64,000 bases of DNA from Streptomyces sp. NBC_00670 (GCF_036226765.1 NZ_CP109017.1:5457001-5521000), one strand, 5' to 3'; shown: positions 8,998 to 20,389, counted from the first letter of the stretch. Numbers and translations: made by a program. Notes: generated by a model not told the origin, from the sequence alone.

Positions 8998-9846
8998 GTG
9001 TTGACGCAGACGACCACCCGCGTCCTCGAACCGAACGACCTGGACGCCGCGCTCGCCGTCCTCGACCGCGAGCCGGTCGCGAACGCCTTCGTCACGTCCC
9101 GCGTGCACGTCGCCGGGCTCGACCCCTGGCGGCTCGGCGGCGAGATGTGGGGCTGGTACGAGGACGGCATGCTCACGTCCCTCTGCTACGCCGGCGCCAA
9201 CCTGGTGCCCCTGTGCGCCACCCCCCGGGCCGTCCGTGCCTTCGCCGACCGGGCCCGCCGCACCGGCCGCCGCTGCTCCTCCGTCGTCGGCCCCGCCGAG
9301 GCCACCGCCCAGCTCTGGCGGCTGCTGGAGCCCAGCTGGGGCCCCGCCCGCGAGGTCCGCGCCCACCAGCCCCTCATGGTCACCGACCGGCTCCCCGCCG
9401 ACGTCACGCCCGACCCGTACGTCCGCCGCATCCGCAAGGACGAGATGGAAACGATTCTCCCGGCGTGCGTGGCGATGTTCACCGAGGAGGTCGGCGTCTC
9501 CCCGCTGGCCGGCGACGGCGGACTGCTCTACCAGGCCCGGGTCGCCGAACTCGTCGGCTCCGGCCGCTCCTTCGCCCGCCTCGACCAGGACGGCAAGGTC
9601 GTCTTCAAGGCCGAGATCGGCGCCGCGACCCCCCAGGCCTGCCAGATCCAGGGCGTCTGGGTCGCCCCCGAATACCGCGGCCGGGGCCTCGCCGCCCCCG
9701 GCATGGCCGCGGTCCTCCGCTACGCCCTCGCCGACGTCGCCCCCATAGCCAGCCTCTACGTCAACGACTTCAACACGGCGGCGAGGGCGACGTACCGGAG
9801 GGTGGGGTTCGAAGAGGTCGGCGAGTTCATGAGCGTGCTGTTCTGA
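8998..9846 (+). CDS. GNAT acetyltransferase with N-terminal DUF4081-like domain
   Basis: About 282 residues. The C-terminal half is a GNAT fold with the acetyl-CoA loop in GVWVAPEYRGRGLAAPGMAA and the end motif LYVNDFNTAARATYRRVGFEEVGEF. The N-terminal half (LDREPVANAFVTSRV and onward) matches the extra domain often fused to this actinobacterial subfamily. The GTG start at 8998 is chosen over an upstream ATG because GGTGAGG lies about 9 bases before it. It probably N- or O-acetylates a small molecule or a protein N-terminus; the substrate is unknown. Confidence 0.88.
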   Translation: MLTQTTTRVLEPNDLDAALAVLDREPVANAFVTSRVHVAGLDPWRLGGEMWGWYEDGMLTSLCYAGANLVPLCATPRAVRAFADRARRTGRRCSSVVGPAEATAQLWRLLEPSWGPAREVRAHQPLMVTDRLPADVTPDPYVRRIRKDEMETILPACVAMFTEEVGVSPLAGDGGLLYQARVAELVGSGRSFARLDQDGKVVFKAEIGAATPQACQIQGVWVAPEYRGRGLAAPGMAAVLRYALADVAPIASLYVNDFNTAARATYRRVGFEEVGEFMSVLF

Positions 9847-9904
9847 GGGCAGCACCCCCAGTCCCCCCGGCCCCCGAAGGGAGCCGCCCGGTACGCTCCG
9901 GGGC

Positions 9905-10471
9905 ATGCTCCGCTTTCCCGGTCAGGGCCACCGCCGCCCCGACGACGTCGTCATCGGCCCGCTGGACCTCGCCGCCCGCGTGGACGAGGCCCTCGCCGTC
10001 CAGGCCGTCGCGTTCGGGCTGGACCCCGACGAGATCGCCGTACGCCGGCAGATCGTGCTGCGGCACATGACCGGCCCCGGAGCCCGCGCCCTCGGCGCCA
10101 CCGTCCGCGGCCGGCTCGTCGGCTTCGTCTACGGCATGCCCAACGACCGCGCCCACTGGTGGTCCACGGTCGTCGAGCCGTATCTGCACCGCGAGGGCAA
10201 CACCGGCTGGCTCGACGACTCCTTCGTCATCACCGAGCTGCACGTGCACCCCGACCACCAGAACCGGGGGATCGGACGCCGGCTCATCACCACGATCACC
10301 GACAGTGCGGAGCAGCCCCGTTCGATCCTCTCGGCGATCGACGTGGACAGCCCCGCCCGCGGTCTGTACCGCTCGCTGGGATACGAGGACCTGGCCCGCC
10401 GCGTCCTGTTCCCCAGCGCCCCGAAGCCGTACGCCGTGATGGGCGCCCCCCTGCCGCTGCGCCGCCGGTAG
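9905..10471 (+). CDS. GNAT family N-acetyltransferase
   Basis: A 188-residue single-domain GNAT protein. The acetyl-CoA-binding segment is in ITELHVHPDHQNRGIGRRLI, followed by a late AIDVDSPARGLYRSLGYEDL helix-strand typical of the fold. It lies 58 bases after another GNAT gene in the same direction, and the two may be co-transcribed. The target is unknown. Confidence 0.87.
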   Translation: MLRFPGQGHRRPDDVVIGPLDLAARVDEALAVQAVAFGLDPDEIAVRRQIVLRHMTGPGARALGATVRGRLVGFVYGMPNDRAHWWSTVVEPYLHREGNTGWLDDSFVITELHVHPDHQNRGIGRRLITTITDSAEQPRSILSAIDVDSPARGLYRSLGYEDLARRVLFPSAPKPYAVMGAPLPLRRR

Positions 10472-10576
10472 CGCGCACCGGTTTCCCGACGCCCCGCCCG
10501 CTTATCGATTACCGCCCGCACAGGCCTCCCGGCTAACCTCGTGGCCATCACCCTTACGTAGCAGGAGTCGAGAACC

Positions 10577-12271
10577 ATGGCCCAGGTCCAGCGCATGTCA
10601 CGTTTGTTGGTCAAGACACTGCGTGACGACCCGGCGGACGCGGAGACGCTCAGCCATAAGCTCCTCGTCCGCGCCGGCTACGTCCGCCGCAACTCGGCCG
10701 GCATCTGGACCTGGCTGCCGCTCGGCAAGAAGGTCCTCGACAACGTCTCCCGCGTGGTGCGCGAGGAGATGGACGCCATCGGCGCGCAGGAGGTGCTGCT
10801 CCCGGCCCTGCTGCCCAAGGAGCCGTACGAGGCCTCCGCGCGCTGGGAGGAGTACGGCGACCTGCTGTTCCGCCTCAAGGACCGCAAGGGCGGCGAGTAC
10901 CTGCTCGGCCCGACGCACGAGGAGATCTTCACCCTCGTGGTCAAGGACCAGGTCTCGTCGTACAAGGACCTGCCGGTGATGCTCTACCAGATCCAGACGA
11001 AGTACCGGGACGAGGCGCGTCCCCGGTCCGGCGTGCTGCGCGGCCGCGAGTTCCAGATGAAGGACTCGTACTCCTTCGACACCACCGACGAGGGGCTCGC
11101 CGAGTCCTACCGGCTGCACCGCGAGGCGTACCAGAAGATCTTCGCGCGGCTCGGTCTGGACTACCGGATCGTCTCCGCCGTCTCCGGCGCGATGGGCGGT
11201 TCCGCGTCCGAGGAGTTCCTGGCTCCGGCCGCGGCCGGCGAGGACACCTTCGTGGACTGCCCGAACTGCGACTACGCCGCCAACACCGAGGCCGTCACGT
11301 TCGCGCTGACGCCGGTCGAGGGCGCGGAGCACCCGGCCGTCGAGGAGCTGGACACCCCCGACACGCCGACCATCGAGAGCCTCGCCGAGCTGCTGGGCGT
11401 CCCGGCCGCCGCCACGCTGAAGAACCTGCTGGTGAAGGTGGACGGCGAGATCGTCGCCGTCGGCGTGCCCGGCGACCGCGAGGTGGACCTCGGCAAGCTC
11501 GGCGAACACCTGGCGCCGGCCGTCGTGGAGCTGGTCACCGCCGAGGACTTCGAGGGCCGCCCCGACCTCGTGCGCGGATACGTCGGCCCGCAGGGCCTGG
11601 AGAAGGTGCGCTACCTCGCCGACCCGCGCGTCGCGCCGGGCACGTCGTGGATCACCGGCGCCAACAAGCAGGACACGCACGCGAAGAACGTCGTCTGCGG
11701 GCGGGACTTCGAGGTCGACCAGTACCTCGACGTGGTCGTCGTCCAGGAGGGCGACCCCTGCCCGAAGTGCGGTGCCGGGCTGAAGCTCGACCGCGCCATC
11801 GAGATCGGCCACATCTTCCAGCTGGGCCGCAAGTACGCGGACACGTTCCAGCTCGACGTGCTGGGCCAGAACGGCAAGCCGGTGCGGGTGACGATGGGGT
11901 CCTACGGCATCGGCGTCTCGCGCGCGGTCGCGGCGCTGGCCGAGCAGCACGCGGACGAGCAGGGGCTGTACTGGCCGGCGGAGATCGCCCCGGCGGACGT
12001 GCACGTGGTGGCGGCGGGCAAGGCGCTGCAGACGGAGCTGGCGCTCGACGTGGCCGAGAAACTGGGGGCCGCGGGGGTGCGCGTGCTGGTGGACGAGCGG
12101 GCCGGGGTCTCGCCGGGCGTCAAGTTCACGGACGCGGAGCTGATCGGCGTCCCCCAGATCCTGGTCGCCGGGCGGCGCGCGGCGGAGGGCGTGGTCGAAC
12201 TCAAGGACCGCCGCACGGGCGAACGCGAGGAACTGACGGTGGAAGAGGCAATCGCCCGCCTGTCCGCGTGA
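10577..12271 (+). CDS. proS: Prolyl-tRNA synthetase, bacterial type
   Basis: A 564-residue class II aminoacyl-tRNA synthetase that charges tRNA-Pro. Motif 1/2 regions are visible (LPALLPKEPYEASARWEEYG, YRDEARPRSGVLRGREFQMK). An editing (INS) domain of about 180 residues is inserted near 220-390, as in E. coli-type enzymes. The C-terminal anticodon-binding domain (PADVHVVAAGKALQ, VLVDERAGVSPGVKFTDAEL) closes the protein. A clear GGAG precedes ATG 10577. The gene is followed by an elaborate inverted-repeat region and a convergent gene. Confidence 0.97.
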   Translation: MAQVQRMSRLLVKTLRDDPADAETLSHKLLVRAGYVRRNSAGIWTWLPLGKKVLDNVSRVVREEMDAIGAQEVLLPALLPKEPYEASARWEEYGDLLFRLKDRKGGEYLLGPTHEEIFTLVVKDQVSSYKDLPVMLYQIQTKYRDEARPRSGVLRGREFQMKDSYSFDTTDEGLAESYRLHREAYQKIFARLGLDYRIVSAVSGAMGGSASEEFLAPAAAGEDTFVDCPNCDYAANTEAVTFALTPVEGAEHPAVEELDTPDTPTIESLAELLGVPAAATLKNLLVKVDGEIVAVGVPGDREVDLGKLGEHLAPAVVELVTAEDFEGRPDLVRGYVGPQGLEKVRYLADPRVAPGTSWITGANKQDTHAKNVVCGRDFEVDQYLDVVVVQEGDPCPKCGAGLKLDRAIEIGHIFQLGRKYADTFQLDVLGQNGKPVRVTMGSYGIGVSRAVAALAEQHADEQGLYWPAEIAPADVHVVAAGKALQTELALDVAEKLGAAGVRVLVDERAGVSPGVKFTDAELIGVPQILVAGRRAAEGVVELKDRRTGEREELTVEEAIARLSA

Positions 12272-12283
12272 GGATTCGCAGGC

Positions 12284-12486
12284 TTTTCTCCGCCCCCGCC
12301 GCCCCTACCCGTCCCGTCCCTTCAAGGGGCTCCGCCCCTTGGACCCCGGACGTGCGGGTGGGTGGGGTCTTCTCGCGCAGTTCCCCGCGCCCCTTTTAGG
12401 GGCGCGGGGAACTGCGCATCTTTTGGGGGTCCGGGGGCTTGCCCCCGGGGACGGGAAGGGTAGGGGCGGCGGGGGCGAAAAAAATC
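12284..12486. repeat. Pair of inverted copies of a dispersed G-rich intergenic repeat
   Basis: The left arm (about 12284-12347) reads as CCGCCCCTACCC followed by GGGGCTCCGCCCC. The right arm (about 12424-12486) is the opposite orientation, GACGGGAAGGGTAGGGG then GGCGGGGGCGAAA. Related copies lie at 20328-20389 and 26951-27008. The two arms flank a perfect palindrome, making one large nested structure between the convergent proS and APH-like genes. Confidence 0.8.
12375..12417. terminator. Perfect 20-bp stem-loop between convergent genes
   Basis: The 20-bp left arm starts GCGCAGTTCCCCGCGCCCCT. It is followed by a 3-base TTT loop and an exact complementary right arm ending at 12417. This is a strong bidirectional terminator candidate. 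Part of the same sequence recurs after infB (20164-20192 and around 20246-20266). Confidence 0.8.
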
Positions 12487-12501
12487 CGGCCGCACCACCC
12501 G

Positions 12502-13431
12502 TCACAACCACCCCGCGAACTCCAGCAACACCTCCGCGTCGCGCGGGCGCCCCACGCGACGCGCCCGCACACCGGACTCCACCGCCCGGAACAACGTCCA
12601 CCCCCGCACCCGCTCGCGATCAAGATCCAACGACTCCGCCAACCGCTTCACCCGCCGCCGCGTCGTCGCCGCCCCCGACGGCGCCGCCACCAGATCCTCC
12701 ACCCGATCCCGCACCAACCGCGCCAGATCGAACGCACACTCACCCACCACCGGATCCGGCCCTACCGCCAGCCACGGCATCCGCTCCCCGGCCAGCACCT
12801 TGCTCTGCCGGAACGTCCCGTGCAGCAACCGCCCCTCGGGCGCCGACGCGAGCAGTTCCTCGCGCACGGCGAGCGCGGCGTCCACCAGCGGCCGCACCTC
12901 CTCGTCCGCCTCGGCCCCCGCCCGCATCGCCTCCGCCTGCCGCCCCGTCCGCCCGGCCACCGTCTCGAACGCGTGCCCGGCCGGCGGCTCGACCCACAGC
13001 CGTCGCAGCGTCCCGGCGGCCTCCAGCAGCGCCTTCGCCTCCGGCAAGGACCGCACGGACATCTCGGGATGCAGCCGCTCCAACAACAGGACGCCACCGT
13101 CGTCCGAGTCGCCGGCGTCGTCCGGCGCGTCGTCCGCGTCGAGCAGCCGCACCGCCCCGAACCCGTCCCACCGCGTCAGCGCGGCCCGCTCACCGCCGGG
13201 CCGCGCGGCGGCCGGCGCGAGCTTGAGCACCGCGGGGCTGCCGTCGGCCCGCCGCACCAGCACGATCAGACCGCTGCGGCCACTGGGCCGGTGCACCCGC
13301 TCCACGGTCAACCCGCGTAGAGCGACGGCCTGCCGAAGCAGTTCGGGAAGCGCGCGGAGCCAGGCGTCGGTCCCGTCCCGACGGGTCTCGGCGAGCGCCC
13401 GCACCAGCCGCGGCGGCGGTTCGAAAGCCAT
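12502..13431 (-). CDS. APH-fold protein with degenerate catalytic site (pseudokinase candidate)
   Basis: A 309-residue protein resembling APH(6)/streptomycin 6-kinase-type phosphotransferases: an N-lobe with SGLIVLVRRADGSPAVLKLAP and a hinge LLLERLHPEMSVRSL. The catalytic loop that should read HGDLHHxN is RLLHGTFRQSKVL, so the catalytic Asp is Thr and the metal-binding Asn is Lys. The next motif, normally IDPKP, reads VGPDP, so the second metal-ligand Asp is Gly. The fold looks intact but phosphotransfer looks unlikely. It is the third gene of a minus-strand operon after a lipoprotein and a ferritin-like protein, 26 bases downstream of the latter. Confidence 0.82.
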   Translation of the reverse strand: MAFEPPPRLVRALAETRRDGTDAWLRALPELLRQAVALRGLTVERVHRPSGRSGLIVLVRRADGSPAVLKLAPAAARPGGERAALTRWDGFGAVRLLDADDAPDDAGDSDDGGVLLLERLHPEMSVRSLPEAKALLEAAGTLRRLWVEPPAGHAFETVAGRTGRQAEAMRAGAEADEEVRPLVDAALAVREELLASAPEGRLLHGTFRQSKVLAGERMPWLAVGPDPVVGECAFDLARLVRDRVEDLVAAPSGAATTRRRVKRLAESLDLDRERVRGWTLFRAVESGVRARRVGRPRDAEVLLEFAGWL

Positions 13432-13457
13432 GCGCGCGTAGTTCCCTTCCGGATCGC

Positions 13458-13970
13458 CTAATGCTGCGGTGTCGCCGAGGCGGCCGGACCGGCCGCCGCA
13501 CGTTCGGCGAGACCAGGGAAGGCTACGCTCTCCCCGCTCCAGCGCACCGCCCGTACCGCGGCCTCGCGCAGCGCCTCGGCGGCGTCCCCGCGCCGCTCGC
13601 CCGTCGCGGCCCGTACGAGGTCGGAGTAGACCCCCGCGATCCGTCGCTCCAGTTCGGCGGCGAGCCGGACGGCGGCGGCGGAGTCCGGTACGGCGAAGGG
13701 GAGCGTGTACGCGGCGGCCGCGGCGCGCGGGGTGGCGCCGAGGTCGCGCACGGCGCGCACGAGCCGGTCCCGGCGCGCCCGGTGCGCGTCGTACGCCTCC
13801 TGTGCCTCGGTGCGCCGGTCGTGCCCGATGCGGCCGCCGACCACCCCGTACCCGTAGACCGCGGCGTGCTCGGCGCCGAGGGCCGCCTGCAGCGCCTCGA
13901 GCTCCCCGGTTTCCGCCGCGTGCCCGTGCCCGGCCGACGGCGTCGGCGTCCTCCCGCTGCGCACGCTCAT
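13458..13970 (-). CDS. Ferritin-like DUF4439 protein
   Basis: A 170-residue, Ala-rich helical protein. LEALQAALGAEHAAVYGYGVVGG and RLAAELERRIAGVYSDLVRA show spaced Glu/His positions typical of ferritin-like four-helix bundles (DUF4439). The catalytic role and metal content are unknown. Its ATG overlaps the stop of the upstream Tat-lipoprotein gene (ATGA), so the two are translationally coupled and probably functionally linked. Confidence 0.82.
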   Translation of the reverse strand: MSVRSGRTPTPSAGHGHAAETGELEALQAALGAEHAAVYGYGVVGGRIGHDRRTEAQEAYDAHRARRDRLVRAVRDLGATPRAAAAAYTLPFAVPDSAAAVRLAAELERRIAGVYSDLVRAATGERRGDAAEALREAAVRAVRWSGESVAFPGLAERAAAGPAASATPQH

Positions 13971-14614
13971 CCGTTCCCCCTCGTTCCCGGATCCGTCGTC
14001 TTCGTCTCCGTCTCCGTCTTCGACTTCGCCTTCGTCAGCAGATACGCGTGGGCCGCGCCGGCCGCCGCCACGGACGCCAGCAGCCGGGCCGTCTCGCCGG
14101 GGAGCCCGGCGAGGGCCGCGAGCCGCCGGTCGGCCAGCTTCCGCTCGGCGGCGGCGAGCCCGGCCAGCGCGGCGGCGGGGTCGGCGGGCACGCCGTCCCC
14201 GGCGGCGGCCGACGAGGACGGCGAATCGAACGCGGACCGCGGGGCGGAAGCCGTAGCAGAGGCGCGGGCGGAAGCCGGATCAGACGCGCGGGCGGAGGCC
14301 GAGGAGGACGCGGACGCCGCCACCCCGCCCCCGAACGCCTTGGCGTGCCGGGCCACCTCGGCCCGCAGCGGACGCAGCCGCTCCGCCAGCGCCGGATGCG
14401 CCGCGCCCACCGCGTCGTACCGCTCCGCGAGCCGTTCGCTGTCGCGGGCGGCACGCGCGCGTGCCCGGTCCGCGGCCGACGCCCCGCTCCCCGCGGAGCC
14501 GGAGCCGTCGGGGTCGCCGGAACACCCCACGAGCAGCACGGCACCCGCGGCCGAGGCGAGCAGAGTCCTTCGGCGCGGCCCCGGGGCGGCGCGCGACGGC
14601 AGGGGGAACGGCAC
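13967..14614 (-). CDS. Tat-exported lipoprotein, Ala-rich
   Basis: About 215 residues from GTG 14614, chosen because GAGGA lies 8 bases upstream and the signal peptide begins there. The signal has a twin-arginine-like PRRRTLLAS followed by the lipobox LLVGC, so the protein should be exported folded and then lipidated. The mature part is low-complexity: Ser/Ala-rich linkers around helices (ERLAERYDAVGAAHPALAER, GLAAAERKLADRRLAAL). It ends in a Lys/Thr/Glu tail (TKAKSKTETETKTTD). It is the first gene of the three-gene operon with the ferritin-like and APH-fold proteins. Function unknown. Confidence 0.8.
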   Translation of the reverse strand: MPFPLPSRAAPGPRRRTLLASAAGAVLLVGCSGDPDGSGSAGSGASAADRARARAARDSERLAERYDAVGAAHPALAERLRPLRAEVARHAKAFGGGVAASASSSASARASDPASARASATASAPRSAFDSPSSSAAAGDGVPADPAAALAGLAAAERKLADRRLAALAGLPGETARLLASVAAAGAAHAYLLTKAKSKTETETKTTDPGTRGNG

Positions 14615-14633
14615 GGCAGACGTCCTCGGTGGC

Positions 14634-14663
14634 CTCGTACGAACTCGTACGGCACGGTACGAG
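14634..14663. promoter_or_regulatory. CTCGTAC repeats, possible operator in divergent promoter region
   Basis: CTCGTAC occurs directly repeated at 14634 and 14644, and as the inverted copy GTACGAG at 14657-14663, just upstream of the lipoprotein operon and facing rimP. The region 14615-14914 holds no gene; it must contain the divergent promoters of the lipoprotein operon and rimP. Confidence 0.45.
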
Positions 14664-14914
14664 CGGGGGAGCGAACAGGCGTCCGCCCGCCGAACGGGCG
14701 GGCCCTGCCCGCGATCACCGTACCCGGTGGTATGAGGCCCCGCGCCACCGGTTGCGCCGCCCGTGCGCCGGGGCCCGTCGCACCGTCCCGGGACGGCGCG
14801 GGGTGTCTGCCGGGCGGGCGGCGCAGGTGGACGGCAACACCCTCCGGAACCGGATACGCTTTGCCCTGACACACGCCCTTCCACAACAGCACACGCGGCC
14901 GAGGAGTCACCCGG

Positions 14915-15445
14915 ATGAGCACCACCCAGAGCGAGAGGCTGCGAGAACTTCTGGAACCGCTCGTGACCTCCCAGGGCCTCGATCTCGAGGAGATCGACGT
15001 GGAGACCGTGGGCCGCAGGCGTGTGCTGCGCGTCGTGGTGGATTCCGACACCGGCGCGGACCTGGACCGGGTCGCCGACGTGAGCCGCGCGCTCTCGGCG
15101 AAGCTGGACGAGACCGACGCGATGGGGGCGGGGGAGTACACCCTCGAGGTCGGCACCCCGGGCGCGGAGCGCGCCCTCACCGAGCACCGGCACTACGTGC
15201 GTGCCGCGGGCCGCCTTGTCCGCTTCCAGCTGACGGAGGGCGGCGAGCTGGTGGCCCGCATCCTCCGGGTCGACGAGGAGGGCCTGGACCTCGAGGTCCC
15301 CGGGGTGAAGGGGCGCAAGGCCACCACCCGCAGACTCGCCTTCCCGGACGTGGCCAGGGCGCGGGTCCAGGTGGAGTTCAACCGCAAGAACAAGAACGAC
15401 GACGCCGAGAACGCTGTGAACGCTGAGAACGAGGAGGAGGCGTAG
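14915..15445 (+). CDS. rimP: Ribosome maturation factor RimP
   Basis: A 176-residue 30S assembly factor with the N-terminal alpha/beta domain (LLEPLVTSQGLDLEEIDVE, LRVVVDSDTG) and the RimP signature EYTLEVGTPGAERALTE. A C-terminal Sm-like barrel follows (VRFQLTEGGELVARILRVDEE). The tail is Asn/Glu-rich. GAGGAG precedes the ATG. It opens the conserved rimP-nusA-ylxR-infB cluster, and nusA begins 2 bases after its stop. Confidence 0.96.
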   Translation: MSTTQSERLRELLEPLVTSQGLDLEEIDVETVGRRRVLRVVVDSDTGADLDRVADVSRALSAKLDETDAMGAGEYTLEVGTPGAERALTEHRHYVRAAGRLVRFQLTEGGELVARILRVDEEGLDLEVPGVKGRKATTRRLAFPDVARARVQVEFNRKNKNDDAENAVNAENEEEA

Positions 15446-15447
15446 CC

Positions 15448-16443
15448 ATGGACATCGACATGAGTGCCCTGCGGGGCCTGGTGCGGGAGAAGGAGATCTC
15501 CTTCGACCTGCTGGTCGAGGCGATCGAGTCGGCCCTCCTCATCGCCTACCACCGCACCGACGGGAGCCGCCGCCACGCGCGCGTGGAGCTCAACCGGGAC
15601 AGCGGTCATGTGACCGTGTGGGCGAAGGAGGACCCCGAGGACCTCGAGGAGGGCCAGGAGGCCCGCGAGTTCGACGACACCCCGTCCGGGTTCGGCCGTA
15701 TCGCCGCGACCACCGCCAAGCAGGTGATCCTCCAGCGGCTGCGCGACGCCGAGGACGACGCCACGCTCGGGGAGTACGCCGGGCGCGAGGGCGACATCGT
15801 GACGGGCGTGGTGCAGCAGGGCCGCGACCCGAAGAACGTGCTCGTCGACATCGGCCGGCTGGAGGCCATCCTGCCGGTGCAGGAGCAGGTGCCGGGGGAG
15901 AGCTACCAGCACGGCATGCGGCTGCGCTCGTACGTCGTCCGGGTGGCCAAGGGGGTGCGGGGGCCGTCGGTGACGCTGTCCCGTACGCACCCCAACCTGG
16001 TGAAGAAGCTGTTCGCCCTCGAGGTGCCGGAGATCGCCGACGGCTCGGTCGAGATCGCGGCGATCGCCCGTGAGGCCGGTCACCGTACGAAGATCGCGGT
16101 GCGGTCCACCCGTTCGGGTCTCAACGCCAAGGGCGCGTGCATCGGGCCGATGGGCGGCCGGGTGCGGAACGTGATGGGCGAGCTGAACGGCGAGAAGATC
16201 GACATCGTCGACTGGTCGGACGACCCGGCGGAGATGGTGGCCAACGCGTTGTCGCCGGCGCGGGTGTCCAAGGTCGACGTGGTCGACCTCGCGGCGCGCT
16301 CCGCGCGGGTGACCGTGCCGGACTACCAACTGTCGCTGGCCATCGGCAAGGAGGGGCAGAACGCGAGGCTGGCGGCGCGGCTCACGGGGTGGCGGATCGA
16401 CATCCGCCCCGACACGGAACCGGCTTCCGACCCCCGGGACTGA
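15448..16443 (+). CDS. nusA: Transcription termination/antitermination factor NusA
   Basis: A 331-residue RNA polymerase-binding factor. It has the N-terminal polymerase-binding domain (LRGLVREKEISFDLLVEAIE), an S1 domain (GREGDIVTGVVQQGRDPKNVLVDIG) and two KH domains (LNAKGACIGPMGGRVRNVMG, LSLAIGKEGQNARLAARLTG). The C-terminal acidic repeats of proteobacterial NusA are absent, as usual in actinobacteria. It controls pausing, termination and rRNA antitermination. Coupled to rimP; the ribosome-binding site lies in the GAGGAGGAGG at the rimP 3' end. Confidence 0.97.
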   Translation: MDIDMSALRGLVREKEISFDLLVEAIESALLIAYHRTDGSRRHARVELNRDSGHVTVWAKEDPEDLEEGQEAREFDDTPSGFGRIAATTAKQVILQRLRDAEDDATLGEYAGREGDIVTGVVQQGRDPKNVLVDIGRLEAILPVQEQVPGESYQHGMRLRSYVVRVAKGVRGPSVTLSRTHPNLVKKLFALEVPEIADGSVEIAAIAREAGHRTKIAVRSTRSGLNAKGACIGPMGGRVRNVMGELNGEKIDIVDWSDDPAEMVANALSPARVSKVDVVDLAARSARVTVPDYQLSLAIGKEGQNARLAARLTGWRIDIRPDTEPASDPRD

Positions 16444-16524
16444 GCCCCCAAACTCCTCACGGCCGCCGGCGCGGGTGAACCCGGGGGTATGGGACCCAGC
16501 CCTGGTGGGCGACCGTGCGACAGC

Positions 16525-16547
16525 GGGCCGGGAATAGATCCCGGCCC
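16525..16547 (+). terminator. Perfect hairpin between nusA and ylxR
   Basis: 9-bp stem GGGCCGGGA / TCCCGGCCC with a 5-base loop, 81 bases after the nusA stop. It may be a partial terminator or attenuator, since ylxR-infB continue in the same direction. Confidence 0.5.
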
Positions 16548-16639
16548 CCCGCCGCTTAGATCACGTCACGTTGCAACGCGGCAAGTGTTCGATTCTTGCC
16601 CCAAAGGGGTGAGGTCGCCGCGGGGAGGTAGACTTCGTA

Positions 16640-16921
16640 GTGTCTGGCCGGACGCACGTCCGCGCATGCCCTGAGCGCACCTGTGTGGGGTGCCGGGAGC
16701 GAGCGGCCAAGATCGAACTGCTGCGCACCGTGGCGGTCGAGGACGCCTGCGTCCCCGATCCGCGCGGTACGCTGCCCGGCCGGGGCGCATACGTGCACCC
16801 CGCACCGGCCTGTCTCGATCTGGCGGTCCGCCGCCGGGCCCTCCCGCGGGCGTTGCGCGTCCCGGGGCCGCTCGACACAAAGGCGTTGCGCCGATACGTC
16901 GAGCAGACGGACAGTTGCTGA
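16640..16921 (+). CDS. ylxR: YlxR/RnpM family RNA-binding protein (DUF448)
   Basis: A 93-residue protein with the family signature RTCVGCRER and the later PGRGAYVHPAPACLDLAVRR block. In Bacillus the homologue (RnpM) binds RNase P RNA and modulates its activity; the role in Streptomyces is inferred only from family. GTG 16640 gives the standard length for this family. It sits between nusA and infB as in most bacteria. Confidence 0.93.
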   Translation: MSGRTHVRACPERTCVGCRERAAKIELLRTVAVEDACVPDPRGTLPGRGAYVHPAPACLDLAVRRRALPRALRVPGPLDTKALRRYVEQTDSC

Positions 16922-16951
16922 GCAGGCAACGCAGGCAACACGGTAAGACGC

Positions 16952-16973
16952 GCCGTACGGAACCCCGTACGGC
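16952..16973 (+). promoter_or_regulatory. Hairpin in ylxR-infB leader
   Basis: 9-bp stem GCCGTACGG / CCGTACGGC with a 4-base loop, 30 bases after the ylxR stop. It could act as an RNA-processing or attenuation structure ahead of infB. Confidence 0.5.
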
Positions 16974-17010
16974 CAGGTACCTCGCGAGTCGAAAGCAGGT
17001 CGAGATTGCG

Positions 17011-17053
17011 ATGAGCACTCGATGAGTACGCGATGAGTACGCCCATGAACTAG
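17011..17053 (+). promoter_or_regulatory. Three overlapping mini-ORFs in the infB leader
   Basis: An 11-bp unit (GATGAGTACGC and variants) occurs three times from 17010. It creates ATG AGC ACT CGA TGA (17011-17025), ATG AGT ACG CGA TGA (17022-17036) and ATG AGT ACG CCC ATG AAC TAG (17033-17053). Each stop overlaps the next ATG. The encoded peptides would be MSTR, MSTR and MSTPMN. They end 38 bases before the infB GTG. No strong ribosome-binding site precedes the first. A translational control element for IF2 is a hypothesis. Confidence 0.5.
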
Positions 17054-17091
17054 CGACGGTCCGGACGCAACCCGGACCTCAAAGGAGCGAA

Positions 17092-20142
<3,051 letters not shown>

Positions 20143-20163
20143 GCGCCCGGCGGCATCCCCAGT

Positions 20164-20192
20164 CCCCGCGCCCCTTTCCCAGGGGCGCGGGG
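20164..20192 (+). terminator. Terminator hairpin after infB
   Basis: Perfect 11-bp stem CCCCGCGCCCC / GGGGCGCGGGG with a 7-base loop, 21 bases after the infB stop. It is the same core as the 12375-12417 palindrome, and a half-copy (GGGGCGCGAGGAACTGCGCG) follows near 20246. The stretch 20143-20487 holds no gene, only these repeat elements. Confidence 0.7.
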
Positions 20193-20327
20193 CTGTGCCG
20201 CCCAGCGGCTCCGCCGCAGAGCGCGGCAGACCACCGTGCCCCGTGAGGGGCGCGAGGAACTGCGCGACAAGCCACGACGCGCCCGCACCCGCCCGCGAAC
20301 CCACCCCCCGAGCTCTCAGGCGCTCAA

Positions 20328-20389
20328 GGGGGTCGAAGGGGCACAGCCCCTGGGGGACGGGAAGGGCAGGGGCGGCGGGGGCGAAAAAA
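20328..20389 (+). repeat. Dispersed G-rich intergenic repeat, copy after infB
   Basis: Reads GGTCGAAGGGGCACAGCCCC, then GACGGGAAGGGCAGGGG, then GGCGGGGGCGAAAAAA. It is the same element as at 12284-12486 and 26951-27008. It lies about 100 bases upstream of ylxP. Confidence 0.75.

Noticed and set aside
12502..13431. Functional aminoglycoside resistance gene
   Set aside because: All catalytic and metal-ligand residues of the APH fold are substituted, so resistance by phosphorylation is not supported.
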